This document shows positions 24,637 to 31,299 of a stretch of 33,311 nt of DNA, one piece after another. Positions within the stretch are counted from its first letter, which is position 1. Every line of letters starts with the position of its first letter. The stretch comes from Verrucomicrobia bacterium UBA7008. Its GTDB lineage: Bacteria > Verrucomicrobiota > Kiritimatiellia > RFP12 > UBA1067. The translations under genes were made by a program, and so were the position numbers. Location of the stretch: assembly GCA_002449695.1 (NCBI GenBank), contig DJXI01000010.1, positions 10,063 through 43,373 of the forward strand, given 5' to 3'. The notes beneath the pieces are model-generated. The model saw nothing but the letters and a program-made list of their open reading frames with translations, did not search any database and was not told the DNA's origin.

Positions 24637-27168
24637 TTATCTGAAAGTTATGACCAACCCCCGCCGTTGTGACGGGACATAGCGCACGATTACCACGCCG
24701 TCGCCGCCCTTCAACGGAGCTGCCGCAGTTGTACCGCCGCCACCGCCGCCAAGGCCGTCCGTACCGGCGGTGTTCTCGTCGCCTCCGCCGCCCAATCCGC
24801 CGACTGCGTTGTGGTCGCGCGCACTGCCCGCGCCGCCGCCGCCGTAATAGACGTTCTCGCCCGTGATGGCGCACACCTTGCCGATGCCGCCCTGGCTCGG
24901 ATTCGACGAGGCGTGCCCGTCATAGCCAGCGCCACCCGCACCGCCGCCGCCACCGGCGGCGTACTGCGTCGTGCTTCCGCCGCCCGCGTAGCCAAGTCCC
25001 GCAGTGGCTGCACCACCATAGAGCGTCGAGCCGCTGTCACTCTTCGAGCCAGAACCACCGCCCGAAGCACCGGCTACGCCCACCCCGTAATAGCCACCGC
25101 CCGCGCCGCCGCCAGGTGCTGTCACACCAAGAAGCGATGAAGCTCCGCCCGACGCACCGGCCGCGCTGCCACCCGCTCCGACGACAACATCGTATTCGCC
25201 GTTCGTCACGGCAATCGTCTTGGCGTACACGACGGCACCGCCGCCACCGCCGCCGCCATTCTGACTCGTAGAGCCATTCCATCCTTTGCCGCCAGCGCCA
25301 CCACCGCCAACCACCAGCAGTTCAAGCATGCCAGTGCCGGTCACGGTCATCTTTCCGCTCTTTGTAAAGACGCGAATCCTTTCCCCGTCCACGCGAAGCA
25401 TCCTATCGCCGCCATGGACATTAAAATCACCACTCGACTGTTTCGCCTGACGTCTGAAGCGGATAATCACAACGCCGCTGCCGCCGCTGCCGCCGCTACC
25501 GCTGCCGCCGGCACCGCCGCCACCGCCGCCAAGTCCGTTCGTACCGTTCGAATTGAAGTTGCCGCCGCCGCCCTGTCCACCATTGGCACCTATGCTAGGT
25601 CCGCCGCCGCCACCACCACCGCCGGCGTAATAAACCTCAGAACCCGTAATCGAACAGGCAAAGCCGATGCCGCCCTTACCGGGCGTTGTCGCGTCATCGC
25701 CGTCAAAGCCCGCGCCGCCCGCGCCGCCACCGCCACCGGTATAATATAGCATCAAGTTGTCGTTATTGTAGCAATTGGGGGATTTGCCGCCAGCACATCC
25801 ATGATAGTCCGGATCTGCCGTGTCGCCAGTTGCGGAACCTCCACCAATTTTCCAATCGCGCTCTGTGCTGCCGGCTGCGCCTCCGCCGCAGCCGCCATCT
25901 TGGTTTGTAGATGGGAACGCCGTCCAGCCGCGCCCCCGTCCGCCATGGCCGCCACCGGGAGCCGTCAACCCGAAAGCAACCGAGTCGCCGCCTTTTTCAC
26001 CCGCAGCGCCACCAGCGCCAACGGTAATGGCATAGCCGTCCGCCGTCTCGGCCAGGATGAAATCCTGCTTGTAGTAGAGGCCACCCGCGCCGCCGCCGGC
26101 ACCATATCCACCACTGCCCTCAAGTCCGCCGCCGCCACCACCACCGACAATCAGGATATCGGCAAGTCCTGCGCCCGTCACGTTGACCGTCGCATTCTGT
26201 GTCAGCGTAATGACCGTATCTTCCTCGAGATATTTCACCGACACGCCTTCACCTGTGGCAGAAACGGAAAAGTCCTCCGAATATCCGCTAAAGGGAATGC
26301 TGACGATCACGACGCCGCTGCCGCCGCTGCAGCCGCTGACGTTGTTGCCGCCCGCACCGCCGCCACCGCCGCCAAGGCCATCTGTTCCGTTAGCATTGAA
26401 GTTGCCGCCACCGCCAAGTCCGCCGTTGGCACCAACGCCTATTCCGCCGCCGCCACCACCGCCGCCAGCATAATAGACCTCAACTCCCGTAATCGAACAA
26501 GGGAAGCCGATACCGCCCCGACCGGGCGTCGTCGCGTCATCGCCGTCACAACCTGCGCCGCCCGCGCCACCGCCACCACCGGTGCGATACATCATGGCCT
26601 GATCGTTTTCCGATCCATAGCCAAGCGGAGAATTGCCGCCGGCAGATCCGTGATAGTCAGGATCGGTCGTGTCTCCCGTGACAGCACCACCAGAAATTTT
26701 ATAGTTGCGATCCACATTGCCTACGGCTCCGCCGCCGCAACCTCCGTCTCGGCTGTTGCCTATATCCCATCCACGTCCCCGTCCGCCATGGCCGCCACCA
26801 GGAGCCGTTAGGCCGAACGCCGACGAATCGCCGCCCTTGGCACCTGCCGCACCACCAGTGCCGACGGTAATGGCATAGCCGCCCGCCGTTTCGGACAAAA
26901 CGAAACCCTGCTTGTAGTAGAGACCGCCAGCACCGCCGCCACCGCCATACCCGCCGCTGCCTTGCGTTCCGCCACCGCCGCCGCCGCCAACTATCAGGAT
27001 GTCGGCATTGCCGCTCCCCTTCACGGTCAGTGTGCCGCTCTGACGGAACGTGACAATCTTGCGCGTTCTCGTATAGGTAACAGTGGCATTGGCATCACCC
27101 TGTATGTCAAACGCCTGCGCCGTGGCAACAGCAGTTGCCGCACCTAACATCAATAGCAGTTTTTTCAT
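24637..27168 (-). CDS. Secreted glycine-rich protein, three large repeats
   Basis: This 843-residue protein starts at the ATG at 27168, chosen because AAGGAGGTG lies just upstream. A signal peptide (MKKLLLMLGAATAVATAQAF) is followed by three repeats of about 240-290 residues. Each opens with a beta segment such as GNADILIVGGGGGGG, continues through YAITVGTGGAAGAKGGDSSA and FGLTAPGGGHGG, includes SITGVEVYYAGGGGGG and closes with SGVVIVSIPF or a similar strand. Repeats 1 and 2 are close; repeat 3 is more diverged. The pattern matches glycine-rich repeat domains seen in surface and phage-tail proteins. No enzyme motif is visible. It is first in the operon, so it may be a surface scaffold or matrix for the co-transcribed glycosidases; that role is inference. 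Confidence 0.85.
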   Translation of the reverse strand: MKKLLLMLGAATAVATAQAFDIQGDANATVTYTRTRKIVTFRQSGTLTVKGSGNADILIVGGGGGGGTQGSGGYGGGGGAGGLYYKQGFVLSETAGGYAITVGTGGAAGAKGGDSSAFGLTAPGGGHGGRGRGWDIGNSRDGGCGGGAVGNVDRNYKISGGAVTGDTTDPDYHGSAGGNSPLGYGSENDQAMMYRTGGGGGAGGAGCDGDDATTPGRGGIGFPCSITGVEVYYAGGGGGGGGIGVGANGGLGGGGNFNANGTDGLGGGGGGAGGNNVSGCSGGSGVVIVSIPFSGYSEDFSVSATGEGVSVKYLEEDTVITLTQNATVNVTGAGLADILIVGGGGGGGLEGSGGYGAGGGAGGLYYKQDFILAETADGYAITVGAGGAAGEKGGDSVAFGLTAPGGGHGGRGRGWTAFPSTNQDGGCGGGAAGSTERDWKIGGGSATGDTADPDYHGCAGGKSPNCYNNDNLMLYYTGGGGGAGGAGFDGDDATTPGKGGIGFACSITGSEVYYAGGGGGGGGPSIGANGGQGGGGNFNSNGTNGLGGGGGGAGGSGSGGSGGSGVVIIRFRRQAKQSSGDFNVHGGDRMLRVDGERIRVFTKSGKMTVTGTGMLELLVVGGGGAGGKGWNGSTSQNGGGGGGGAVVYAKTIAVTNGEYDVVVGAGGSAAGASGGASSLLGVTAPGGGAGGGYYGVGVAGASGGGSGSKSDSGSTLYGGAATAGLGYAGGGSTTQYAAGGGGGAGGAGYDGHASSNPSQGGIGKVCAITGENVYYGGGGAGSARDHNAVGGLGGGGDENTAGTDGLGGGGGGTTAAAPLKGGDGVVIVRYVPSQRRGLVITFR

Positions 27169-27190
27169 TTTACACCTCCTTGGTACGCGC

Positions 27191-27199
27191 ATTATATCA
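27191..27199 (-). promoter_or_regulatory. Extended -10 promoter of glycan operon
   Basis: TGATATAAT on the minus strand lies 22 bp before the glycine-rich gene. The predicted leader is about 15-16 nt and includes a full AAGGAGGTG ribosome site. A weak -35 (ATGACG, 27213-27218) is spaced 16 bp. It probably drives the whole operon down to the fusion gene. Confidence 0.7.
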
Positions 27200-27228
27200 T
27201 ATTTTTGCGCGTCGTCATTATCCTATTC

Positions 27229-27247
27229 GGCAATAAATATTTGGCAA
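27229..27247. promoter_or_regulatory. Candidate activator site upstream of operon promoter
   Basis: GGCAA occurs twice in direct orientation at 27229-27233 and 27243-27247, separated by an AT-rich TAAATATTT. It lies about 45-65 bp upstream of the expected transcription start. AraC/XylR-type regulators often bind direct repeats at such positions, and the regulator gene ends here. The match is short and could be chance. Confidence 0.3.
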
Positions 27248-27248
27248 A

Positions 27249-28427
27249 TCAAGCAGTATGCTGCCGCCACACCTTGGGAGAAATGCCCGTAACGCGCCTA
27301 AATACGCGATCCAATTCATTAATTGTTGGGAAACCACAAAGCCCTGCGACGGCGGAAATGGAAACATTCTTGTCTACCAACATCGCCTTGGCGCTCTCGA
27401 CTCGCGCTTTCGTTATCTCGCCAAGAATGGAACGACACCGCGATGCCTTGAAAAGTGTGTCGGCTGTCCGACGCGAACAGCCCATGTGCTTGACAACATC
27501 CTGCACCCCTATGCCGAAAGTAGCATGTTGGCGAATGAATTCAAGTGCCGACCTAACGCGGTGGTCTACGCCTAGCGCCCTTGAGGACGCACGGCGAACT
27601 GTCTTCCCGACTCCGAAGAGACAAATCTCCGGCGCACGGGAAGGATTTGCCATGACACGCTCGAGGCATTCGCACGCAATCCGGCCCGATTCCTCGAAAC
27701 GTTGCGGGACGCTCGAAATAGACACGACGGAGTTTTCGCATACGTCTTCCAGGTTGTCCACGCCTACGACGGCAAAGTCATCTGGGATCGAGAGCCCATT
27801 CATGGAGCAAACGCCTATGATATGTTCCGCGACAAGATCGTTGGCCGCGAATATGGCAAGTGGGCGTGGCAGGGACTTCAGCGTCGCCAAGAGCCTCGAA
27901 TTGGACGCCTCTGTGCCAAGGGACGAGCGAGTCATGTCAATAACGTGCATTTCAAGGCCCTTCTTTGCCAAGATGTCGGCGAACGCCTTCTGCCTGCGCA
28001 CAGTCCACGGAAGCGGATCGTACCAACCCGCAAACGCGAAATTCGGAGCGCCCGTGGACGCCAGCTCCTCAAAGGCAGCTTCGGCAATGCGCTGTTCGTC
28101 GATGAACACGCAGGAAGCCGGCGACGAAAGAGTCGATGGATCTCTGTCGAGGAAAACGACTGGCACACCCAGGAAATCATCCGGCTGTAGGCAAAACGGC
28201 GCAGCACCACACTCCACGATGCAACCGTCCGGCTTCCAGAAGTCGAGAAGACCCTTCACGTCGCAGACGCCAAAGTCCTTCACAAGATGGTAGCGGCTCG
28301 CCGCCGCCTCGGCGTAGGAAACACACTGGACGCGCCAGTGCGTGGCTCGCGCGTAGTGAAGCACTTCGTCGCGCCCGCGTTTCTCTGCCTGGCTATAGCC
28401 CGATAAAAAGAGCAAAATCGTCTTCAT
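27249..28427 (-). CDS. XylR-type regulator: sugar-binding domain + AraC HTH
   Basis: This cytoplasmic transcription factor has 392 residues from the ATG at 28427. Residues about 1-270 resemble the LacI/periplasmic-binding-type sensor (MKTILLFLSGYSQAEKRGRD, PVVFLDRDPSTLSS, PLAIFAANDLVAEHIIGVC, IPDDFAVVGVDNLEDVCE). Residues about 285-392 are an AraC HTH pair (IGVQDVVKHMGCSRRTADTL, then VSISAVAGLCGFPTINELDR and VFRRVTGISPKVWR). This is the E. coli XylR architecture: a sugar ligand switches it to activate nearby operons. It sits 80 bp upstream of the glycine-rich gene in the same direction, so it most likely controls this glycan cluster. An in-frame ATG five codons earlier lies within the -10 element and is rejected. 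Confidence 0.9.
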   Translation of the reverse strand: MKTILLFLSGYSQAEKRGRDEVLHYARATHWRVQCVSYAEAAASRYHLVKDFGVCDVKGLLDFWKPDGCIVECGAAPFCLQPDDFLGVPVVFLDRDPSTLSSPASCVFIDEQRIAEAAFEELASTGAPNFAFAGWYDPLPWTVRRQKAFADILAKKGLEMHVIDMTRSSLGTEASNSRLLATLKSLPRPLAIFAANDLVAEHIIGVCSMNGLSIPDDFAVVGVDNLEDVCENSVVSISSVPQRFEESGRIACECLERVMANPSRAPEICLFGVGKTVRRASSRALGVDHRVRSALEFIRQHATFGIGVQDVVKHMGCSRRTADTLFKASRCRSILGEITKARVESAKAMLVDKNVSISAVAGLCGFPTINELDRVFRRVTGISPKVWRQHTA

Positions 28428-28440
28428 TTCCGTGCCAGGC

Positions 28441-28449
28441 ATTCTATCA
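28441..28449 (-). promoter_or_regulatory. Extended -10 promoter of regulator gene
   Basis: TGATAGAAT on the minus strand, with 13 bp to the ATG at 28427. The predicted leader is only about 6-7 nt, too short for a normal ribosome site. Confidence 0.5.
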
Positions 28450-28543
28450 AAAACGCATTCAGCCAGCTGGACAGCACAGGGCCCGCCTTTTGCAAATCAC
28501 ACCGCCCGAGCGCTGCTGGACAACCTGCTGTCAAGGTCGGCAA

Positions 28544-28560
28544 AGGCATTTCCAATGCCT
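28544..28560. repeat. Perfect 7-bp hairpin
   Basis: AGGCATT-TCC-AATGCCT lies in the 160-bp stretch between the regulator promoter and the mobile element. There is no T-run on either side. No gene is visible here. Confidence 0.5.
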
Positions 28561-28634
28561 CGACATGGTAAAGTTCGAAGCCAACAGGGTCAGACCTGAT
28601 TGCCACAGTAAATTGCCACAGTAGGTTTTCCTTG

Positions 28635-28748
28635 TCATAGCGGCGCGACCCTTTCGATTCGCAGCTTGCCCCCTTCAAACGCGCGGTGTTCCACTCGGCC
28701 GATCAGGCGCTGGCACCGATTTGGAAGATTTATCCTGCACCGTCTCAT
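28635..28748 (-). pseudogene. Remnant of a REP-associated (Y1) transposase
   Basis: The 37-codon frame begins MRRCRINLPNRC, then QRLIGRVEHRAFE, and ends GGKLRIERVAPL. The segment NRCQRLIGRVEHRAF resembles the opening of RAYT/IS200-like transposases, which start with a similar arrangement (cysteine/tyrosine-rich, then SRV.HRAF before a DDEER segment). The catalytic HUH (usually NHFH) and Tyr are absent. I infer an internal deletion joining the N-terminus to a short tail. The ATG lies exactly 7 nt after an extended -10, so even this relic has a leaderless start. The family call is from memory of the pattern. Confidence 0.5.
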
Positions 28749-28755
28749 GCTGAAC

Positions 28756-28764
28756 AGTATATCA
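28756..28764 (-). promoter_or_regulatory. Extended -10 promoter of transposase remnant, leaderless
   Basis: TGATATACT on the minus strand is followed by seven bases and the ATG at 28748, identical in sequence and spacing to the fhs promoter. Confidence 0.6.
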
Positions 28765-28818
28765 CAAACTCCCGCTTCTGTGGTAATTTACTTTGGCAAT
28801 CAAGTCTTGTCGGCTCCA

Positions 28819-28862
28819 CGCGGCGGATGTGCCGCGGGAGCGGGCGCCTCGGAGATGCGCCC
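28819..28862. repeat. Pair of REP-like GC hairpins
   Basis: Two adjacent perfect stems: CGCGGC/GCCGCG (28819-28836, 6-nt loop) and GGGCGC/GCGCCC (28842-28862, 9-nt loop). They directly follow the left end of the mini-transposon. On minus the outer flank reads GTAGGGGCG, similar to GTAGGGCGGCG in the hairpin at 11862-11883. Confidence 0.6.
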
Positions 28863-29134
28863 CTACCAAGACGGCGCATATCCCCCTGCTGAAGGCAGCC
28901 CGAAGGGCGGAATCGGAGCGGAGACCGAGGCGGGCTTCCGCACGCAGCGACAAAGGGATTCGCCAGAAGTTATCGGATAAACTTGCGGTTACTTTCAGAA
29001 CACGCGTTTACTCTTGGACACGACGATCCCGGATTTTTGAATGAGTGGGACCGGACGATCTGTAGCGGATCGCCTCGGGCGGTGTATGGGCAGATGGTTC
29101 ATGGCGCGAAGCCCGGCAAGAAAGCCGTCGGGTG
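28863..29134. other. Intergenic stretch, possible decayed coding sequence
   Basis: No gene is convincing. On the plus strand a frame without ATG encodes LSEHAFTLGHDDPGFLNEW and runs to a stop in the octad array. On the minus strand a 35-codon frame ends SGIVVSKSKRVF. Neither is recognised. The core AGTAAACGCG (minus, about 29005-29025) is shared with 10462-10482. Confidence 0.35.
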
Positions 29135-29198
29135 GATTCTAGGATTCTAGAAGTCTAGAAACCTAGAAGTCTAGAATTCTAGAGGCCTAGAATCCTAG
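29135..29198. repeat. Octad array of eight NNNYCTAG units
   Basis: Eight uninterrupted 8-bp units each end in CTAG (GATTCTAG twice, then AAGTCTAG, AAACCTAG, AAGTCTAG, AATTCTAG, AGGCCTAG and AATCCTAG). CTAG is generally rare in bacterial genomes, so eight in 64 bp is extreme. The array is intergenic, downstream of murCB. Confidence 0.95.
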
Positions 29199-29230
29199 AA
29201 TTGCCCCGCCGTGCGGCGCTTGATTCGGCA

Positions 29231-29273
29231 TTGCCGCCAACTTGCCGCCAACTGCCGCCAACTTGCCGCCCAC
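29231..29273. repeat. TTGCCGCCAAC tandem array, four units
   Basis: Units of 11, 11, 10 and 11 bp (TTGCCGCCAAC and close variants) lie 17-59 bp downstream of the murCB stop. On minus they read GTTGGCGGCAA. Confidence 0.85.
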
Positions 29274-29289
29274 TCGCGCTCGCCGCCGT

Positions 29290-31254
29290 TCAACCCAAGA
29301 CTAAACCTGTTATCTCCGGCTCGAGCACGACGCCGAAGCGGTCGCGCACGCGCAGCTGCATCAGCCGCGCCAGCGCCAGGATGTCGCTCGACGTCGCGCC
29401 GTCGCCCGCGACGATCACGTTCGCGTGCTCCTCCCAGACGAACGCGCCGCCGACGCGCAGCCCCTTCGCGCCCGCCGCCTCCAGCAGCCGCCCCGCGAAG
29501 TCGCCCGGCGGATTCTTGAAGACGCTCCCGCAGCACCGCGCCGGAAACCTTTTGCGCCGCGCGAGGAACGCGCGCGCCGGCTCCGCCGCCGCGACGCCGC
29601 CGAAATCCCATTCCACGTCCTCGATCACGCCCGCGATCGCCGACGTCCGGTAGCCGAAGCCGCAGTCCGCGCGGTCGATCCAGCGGCCGTCGACCTTGAC
29701 GCGGCGGACGACTTCCGAAATCGAATGGCCGAATGCGCCCGCGTTCATCTTCACCCAGCCGCCGATCGTGCCGGGAACGCCCGCCATCCACGGAATGCCC
29801 AGCGTCGCGCCCGCCGCGCCGGCGGGCCCCGCGACCCGAACGTACTCCGCGTCGGTCGTCAGATCGGAAATCCATGTGTTCGAGCCCGCGCCCGCGATCA
29901 CGCGCCCGCCGCCACCGACCGAGCGCCCGCCCGTGCGGAAAAACGAAAACGGCTTCAGATCGACCGGCGTCCCCGCGCTGCGTACCGCCTGCGCGCGGTC
30001 GCGCACGACGGCCGGCGCCAGATTGATGATGTCGCCCGCGCCCAGGAGGAGCGTCACGTCGCCGCCCTGCATCTCCAGCTGCGCGTGACGCCACGCCTCG
30101 GCGCAGCTTTGCGCCAGCAGGACGCGCGGCCCCTCTCGGCGGCTCGGCGCCTCGGCGCGCGCAAACGCGTCCCGGCACGCCGCGTAGAGGTCGGCGATGT
30201 CGCCGCCCGCAACGGGCGGCTCGAACGCGGCGTATGTCGGGCAGAGCACCACCTCGTCCGCGCCCGCGAAGGCGGCCGGGAAATCCTTCAGGAGCGCCTT
30301 CGTGCGCGAGTAGCGGTGCGGCTGGAAAAGGACGCGGAGCGTGCCGCGGCAGATCTGCCGCGCCATGTCGATGGCGCAGCGCATCTCCGTGGGATGGTGC
30401 GCGTAGTCCGTCACCACGCCGGGCGCGAGCGTCTGGAAGCGCCGGTCGGGGAGCTGCGCCACCACCGCCGGCAGCGCCGCGCAGATCGCGTCCCACGTGT
30501 GCCCGCGCCGGAGCGCCACCTCCGCCGCCGCGCGCGCATTGCGCAGGTTATGCGGCGCCAAACCGTGGGGACAGACCCCGTTTTCGTGGGGAGGGACCCC
30601 AAGGAGATTGATGAAAAAAGATGGAATTTCGAGGTTTTCGGACAGAATGACGTCTTGGGCGTTGTTCTGGGCCGTCGCGAAGCAGGCGAAGTACTCGTCC
30701 GGCGTCTTGAAGTGATCGGGGTGGTCGTACTCGCATTTGTTGACGACGAGCGTCGTCGGGCGGTAGAGGGACAGGGTGCCGTCGGACTCGTCCGCCTCGA
30801 CGACGAGCACGCCGCCGTTCTCCGCCGCGACCGGAAAGTCGCCCGTCTCGCCGCCGATCGCCCAGCTCACCTTCTCGCCGAGCGCCAGGAGCAGTTTCGC
30901 GATGAACGTCGCCGTCGTCGTCTTGCCGTGCGCGCCGCAGACGGCGATCGACGCGCGCGCGCCCACCAGTTCCGCCAGCACCTCGCCGCGATACCGGATT
31001 TTCCCCCGCGCCGCGACAAACTCGGGATTGTCCGCGTGCACGGCGGGCGTGACGACGACGACATCCGCCGCCGCCACGTGGCGCGCGTCGTGCCCGAAGT
31101 CGACGGGAATCCCCTGCCGCGCCAGCCAGCGCGTGCGCGGCGACGGATGGAGGTCGCACCCCGTCACCGTGTCGCCGCGCGCCTTCAGGAGAACCGCCAG
31201 AGCCGCCATCCCGACGCCGCCGATGCCGATGAAATGTATCTTCTTTCCGCTCAC
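29290..31254 (-). CDS. murC-murB: MurC-MurB fusion: UDP-MurNAc--alanine ligase + UDP-enolpyruvyl-GlcNAc reductase
   Basis: This 654-residue protein joins two steps of cytoplasmic peptidoglycan-precursor synthesis. Residues 1-about 425 are MurC: HFIGIGGVGMAALAVLL, the ATP loop GAHGKTTTATF, VVEADESDG, DRRFQ, TDYAHHPTEM, FQPHRYSRTKAL and LLLGAGDI. Residues about 430-654 are MurB: SFFRTGG, AGAGSNTW, GVPGTIGGWVKMNAGAFG, YRTS, GSVFKNP (catalytic Ser) and a final LEPEI (catalytic Glu). The MurB half is short: about 30 residues are missing between GSN and GVPG compared with common forms. The MurC middle domain is also short and holds a repeat-derived insert (about residues 205-231). The start is GTG at 31254, 7 nt after an extended -10; it is probably leaderless. 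It diverges from ddl. Confidence 0.92.
   Translation of the reverse strand: MSGKKIHFIGIGGVGMAALAVLLKARGDTVTGCDLHPSPRTRWLARQGIPVDFGHDARHVAAADVVVVTPAVHADNPEFVAARGKIRYRGEVLAELVGARASIAVCGAHGKTTTATFIAKLLLALGEKVSWAIGGETGDFPVAAENGGVLVVEADESDGTLSLYRPTTLVVNKCEYDHPDHFKTPDEYFACFATAQNNAQDVILSENLEIPSFFINLLGVPPHENGVCPHGLAPHNLRNARAAAEVALRRGHTWDAICAALPAVVAQLPDRRFQTLAPGVVTDYAHHPTEMRCAIDMARQICRGTLRVLFQPHRYSRTKALLKDFPAAFAGADEVVLCPTYAAFEPPVAGGDIADLYAACRDAFARAEAPSRREGPRVLLAQSCAEAWRHAQLEMQGGDVTLLLGAGDIINLAPAVVRDRAQAVRSAGTPVDLKPFSFFRTGGRSVGGGGRVIAGAGSNTWISDLTTDAEYVRVAGPAGAAGATLGIPWMAGVPGTIGGWVKMNAGAFGHSISEVVRRVKVDGRWIDRADCGFGYRTSAIAGVIEDVEWDFGGVAAAEPARAFLARRKRFPARCCGSVFKNPPGDFAGRLLEAAGAKGLRVGGAFVWEEHANVIVAGDGATSSDILALARLMQLRVRDRFGVVLEPEITGLVLG
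30564..30600. repeat. REP-like doubled motif inside murC
   Basis: CGTGGGGACAGACCCC (30564-30579) and CGTGGGGAGGGACCCC (30585-30600) are 21 bp apart, each internally near-palindromic. They encode GVPPHENGVCPHG in MurC without breaking the frame. The adjacent 30601-30645 is unusually AT-rich for this gene and may belong to the same insert. GGGGTCTGTCCCC-type motifs are familiar dispersed repeats, but this is from memory. Confidence 0.8.
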
Positions 31255-31261
31255 GGCGCAT

Positions 31262-31270
31262 AGTATATCA
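31262..31270 (-). promoter_or_regulatory. Extended -10 promoter of murCB, leaderless
   Basis: TGATATACT on the minus strand is followed by seven bases and the GTG start at 31254. It is back to back with the ddl promoter, only 12 bp away. Confidence 0.65.
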
Positions 31271-31282
31271 CATCAGGAATTA

Positions 31283-31291
31283 TGATATACT
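31283..31291 (+). promoter_or_regulatory. Extended -10 promoter of ddl-ftsQ-ftsA, leaderless
   Basis: TGATATACT on the plus strand is followed by eight bases and the ddl ATG at 31300. It is the mirror image of the murCB element, forming a perfect 9-bp inverted repeat. The -35 region of each promoter overlaps the -10 of the other. Confidence 0.65.
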
Positions 31292-31299
31292 ACACGGTC

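Larger units (their letters stand above)
28592..28806. mobile_element. Mini-transposon with ~33-bp inverted repeats and deleted transposase
   Basis: The right end (28592-28624, read on minus) and left end (28775-28806, read on plus) match at about 29 of 33 positions. Both contain a doubled motif: CTGTGGCAATTTAC or CTGTGGTAATTTAC, then TGGCAATCA and GTCT. Between them are an extended -10 and a 37-codon reading frame resembling the start of a Y1/REP-associated transposase. The simplest reading is a non-autonomous derivative of a RAYT-type or similar element. Single copies of the end motif occur at 11979-12047. Confidence 0.65.

Noticed and set aside
28424..28678. 84-codon minus-strand frame between mini-transposon and regulator
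   Set aside because: It is built from the repeat end, the hairpin and the regulator promoter. No motif and no ribosome site.
28800..29134. att site matching the 3' end of tRNA-Ala
   Set aside because: I searched by eye for TTCGACTCCCC and TTATCTCCACCA near the far end of the block and found none; no integrase gene is present.
29135..29198. CRISPR or origin iterons in the octad array
   Set aside because: Units are 8 bp with no spacers, and no dnaA or replication gene is near. It is kept as a repeat only.
31282..31299. Upstream ATG as ddl start
   Set aside because: It lies within the extended -10 element and would add MIYYTV before a normal Ddl N-terminus.
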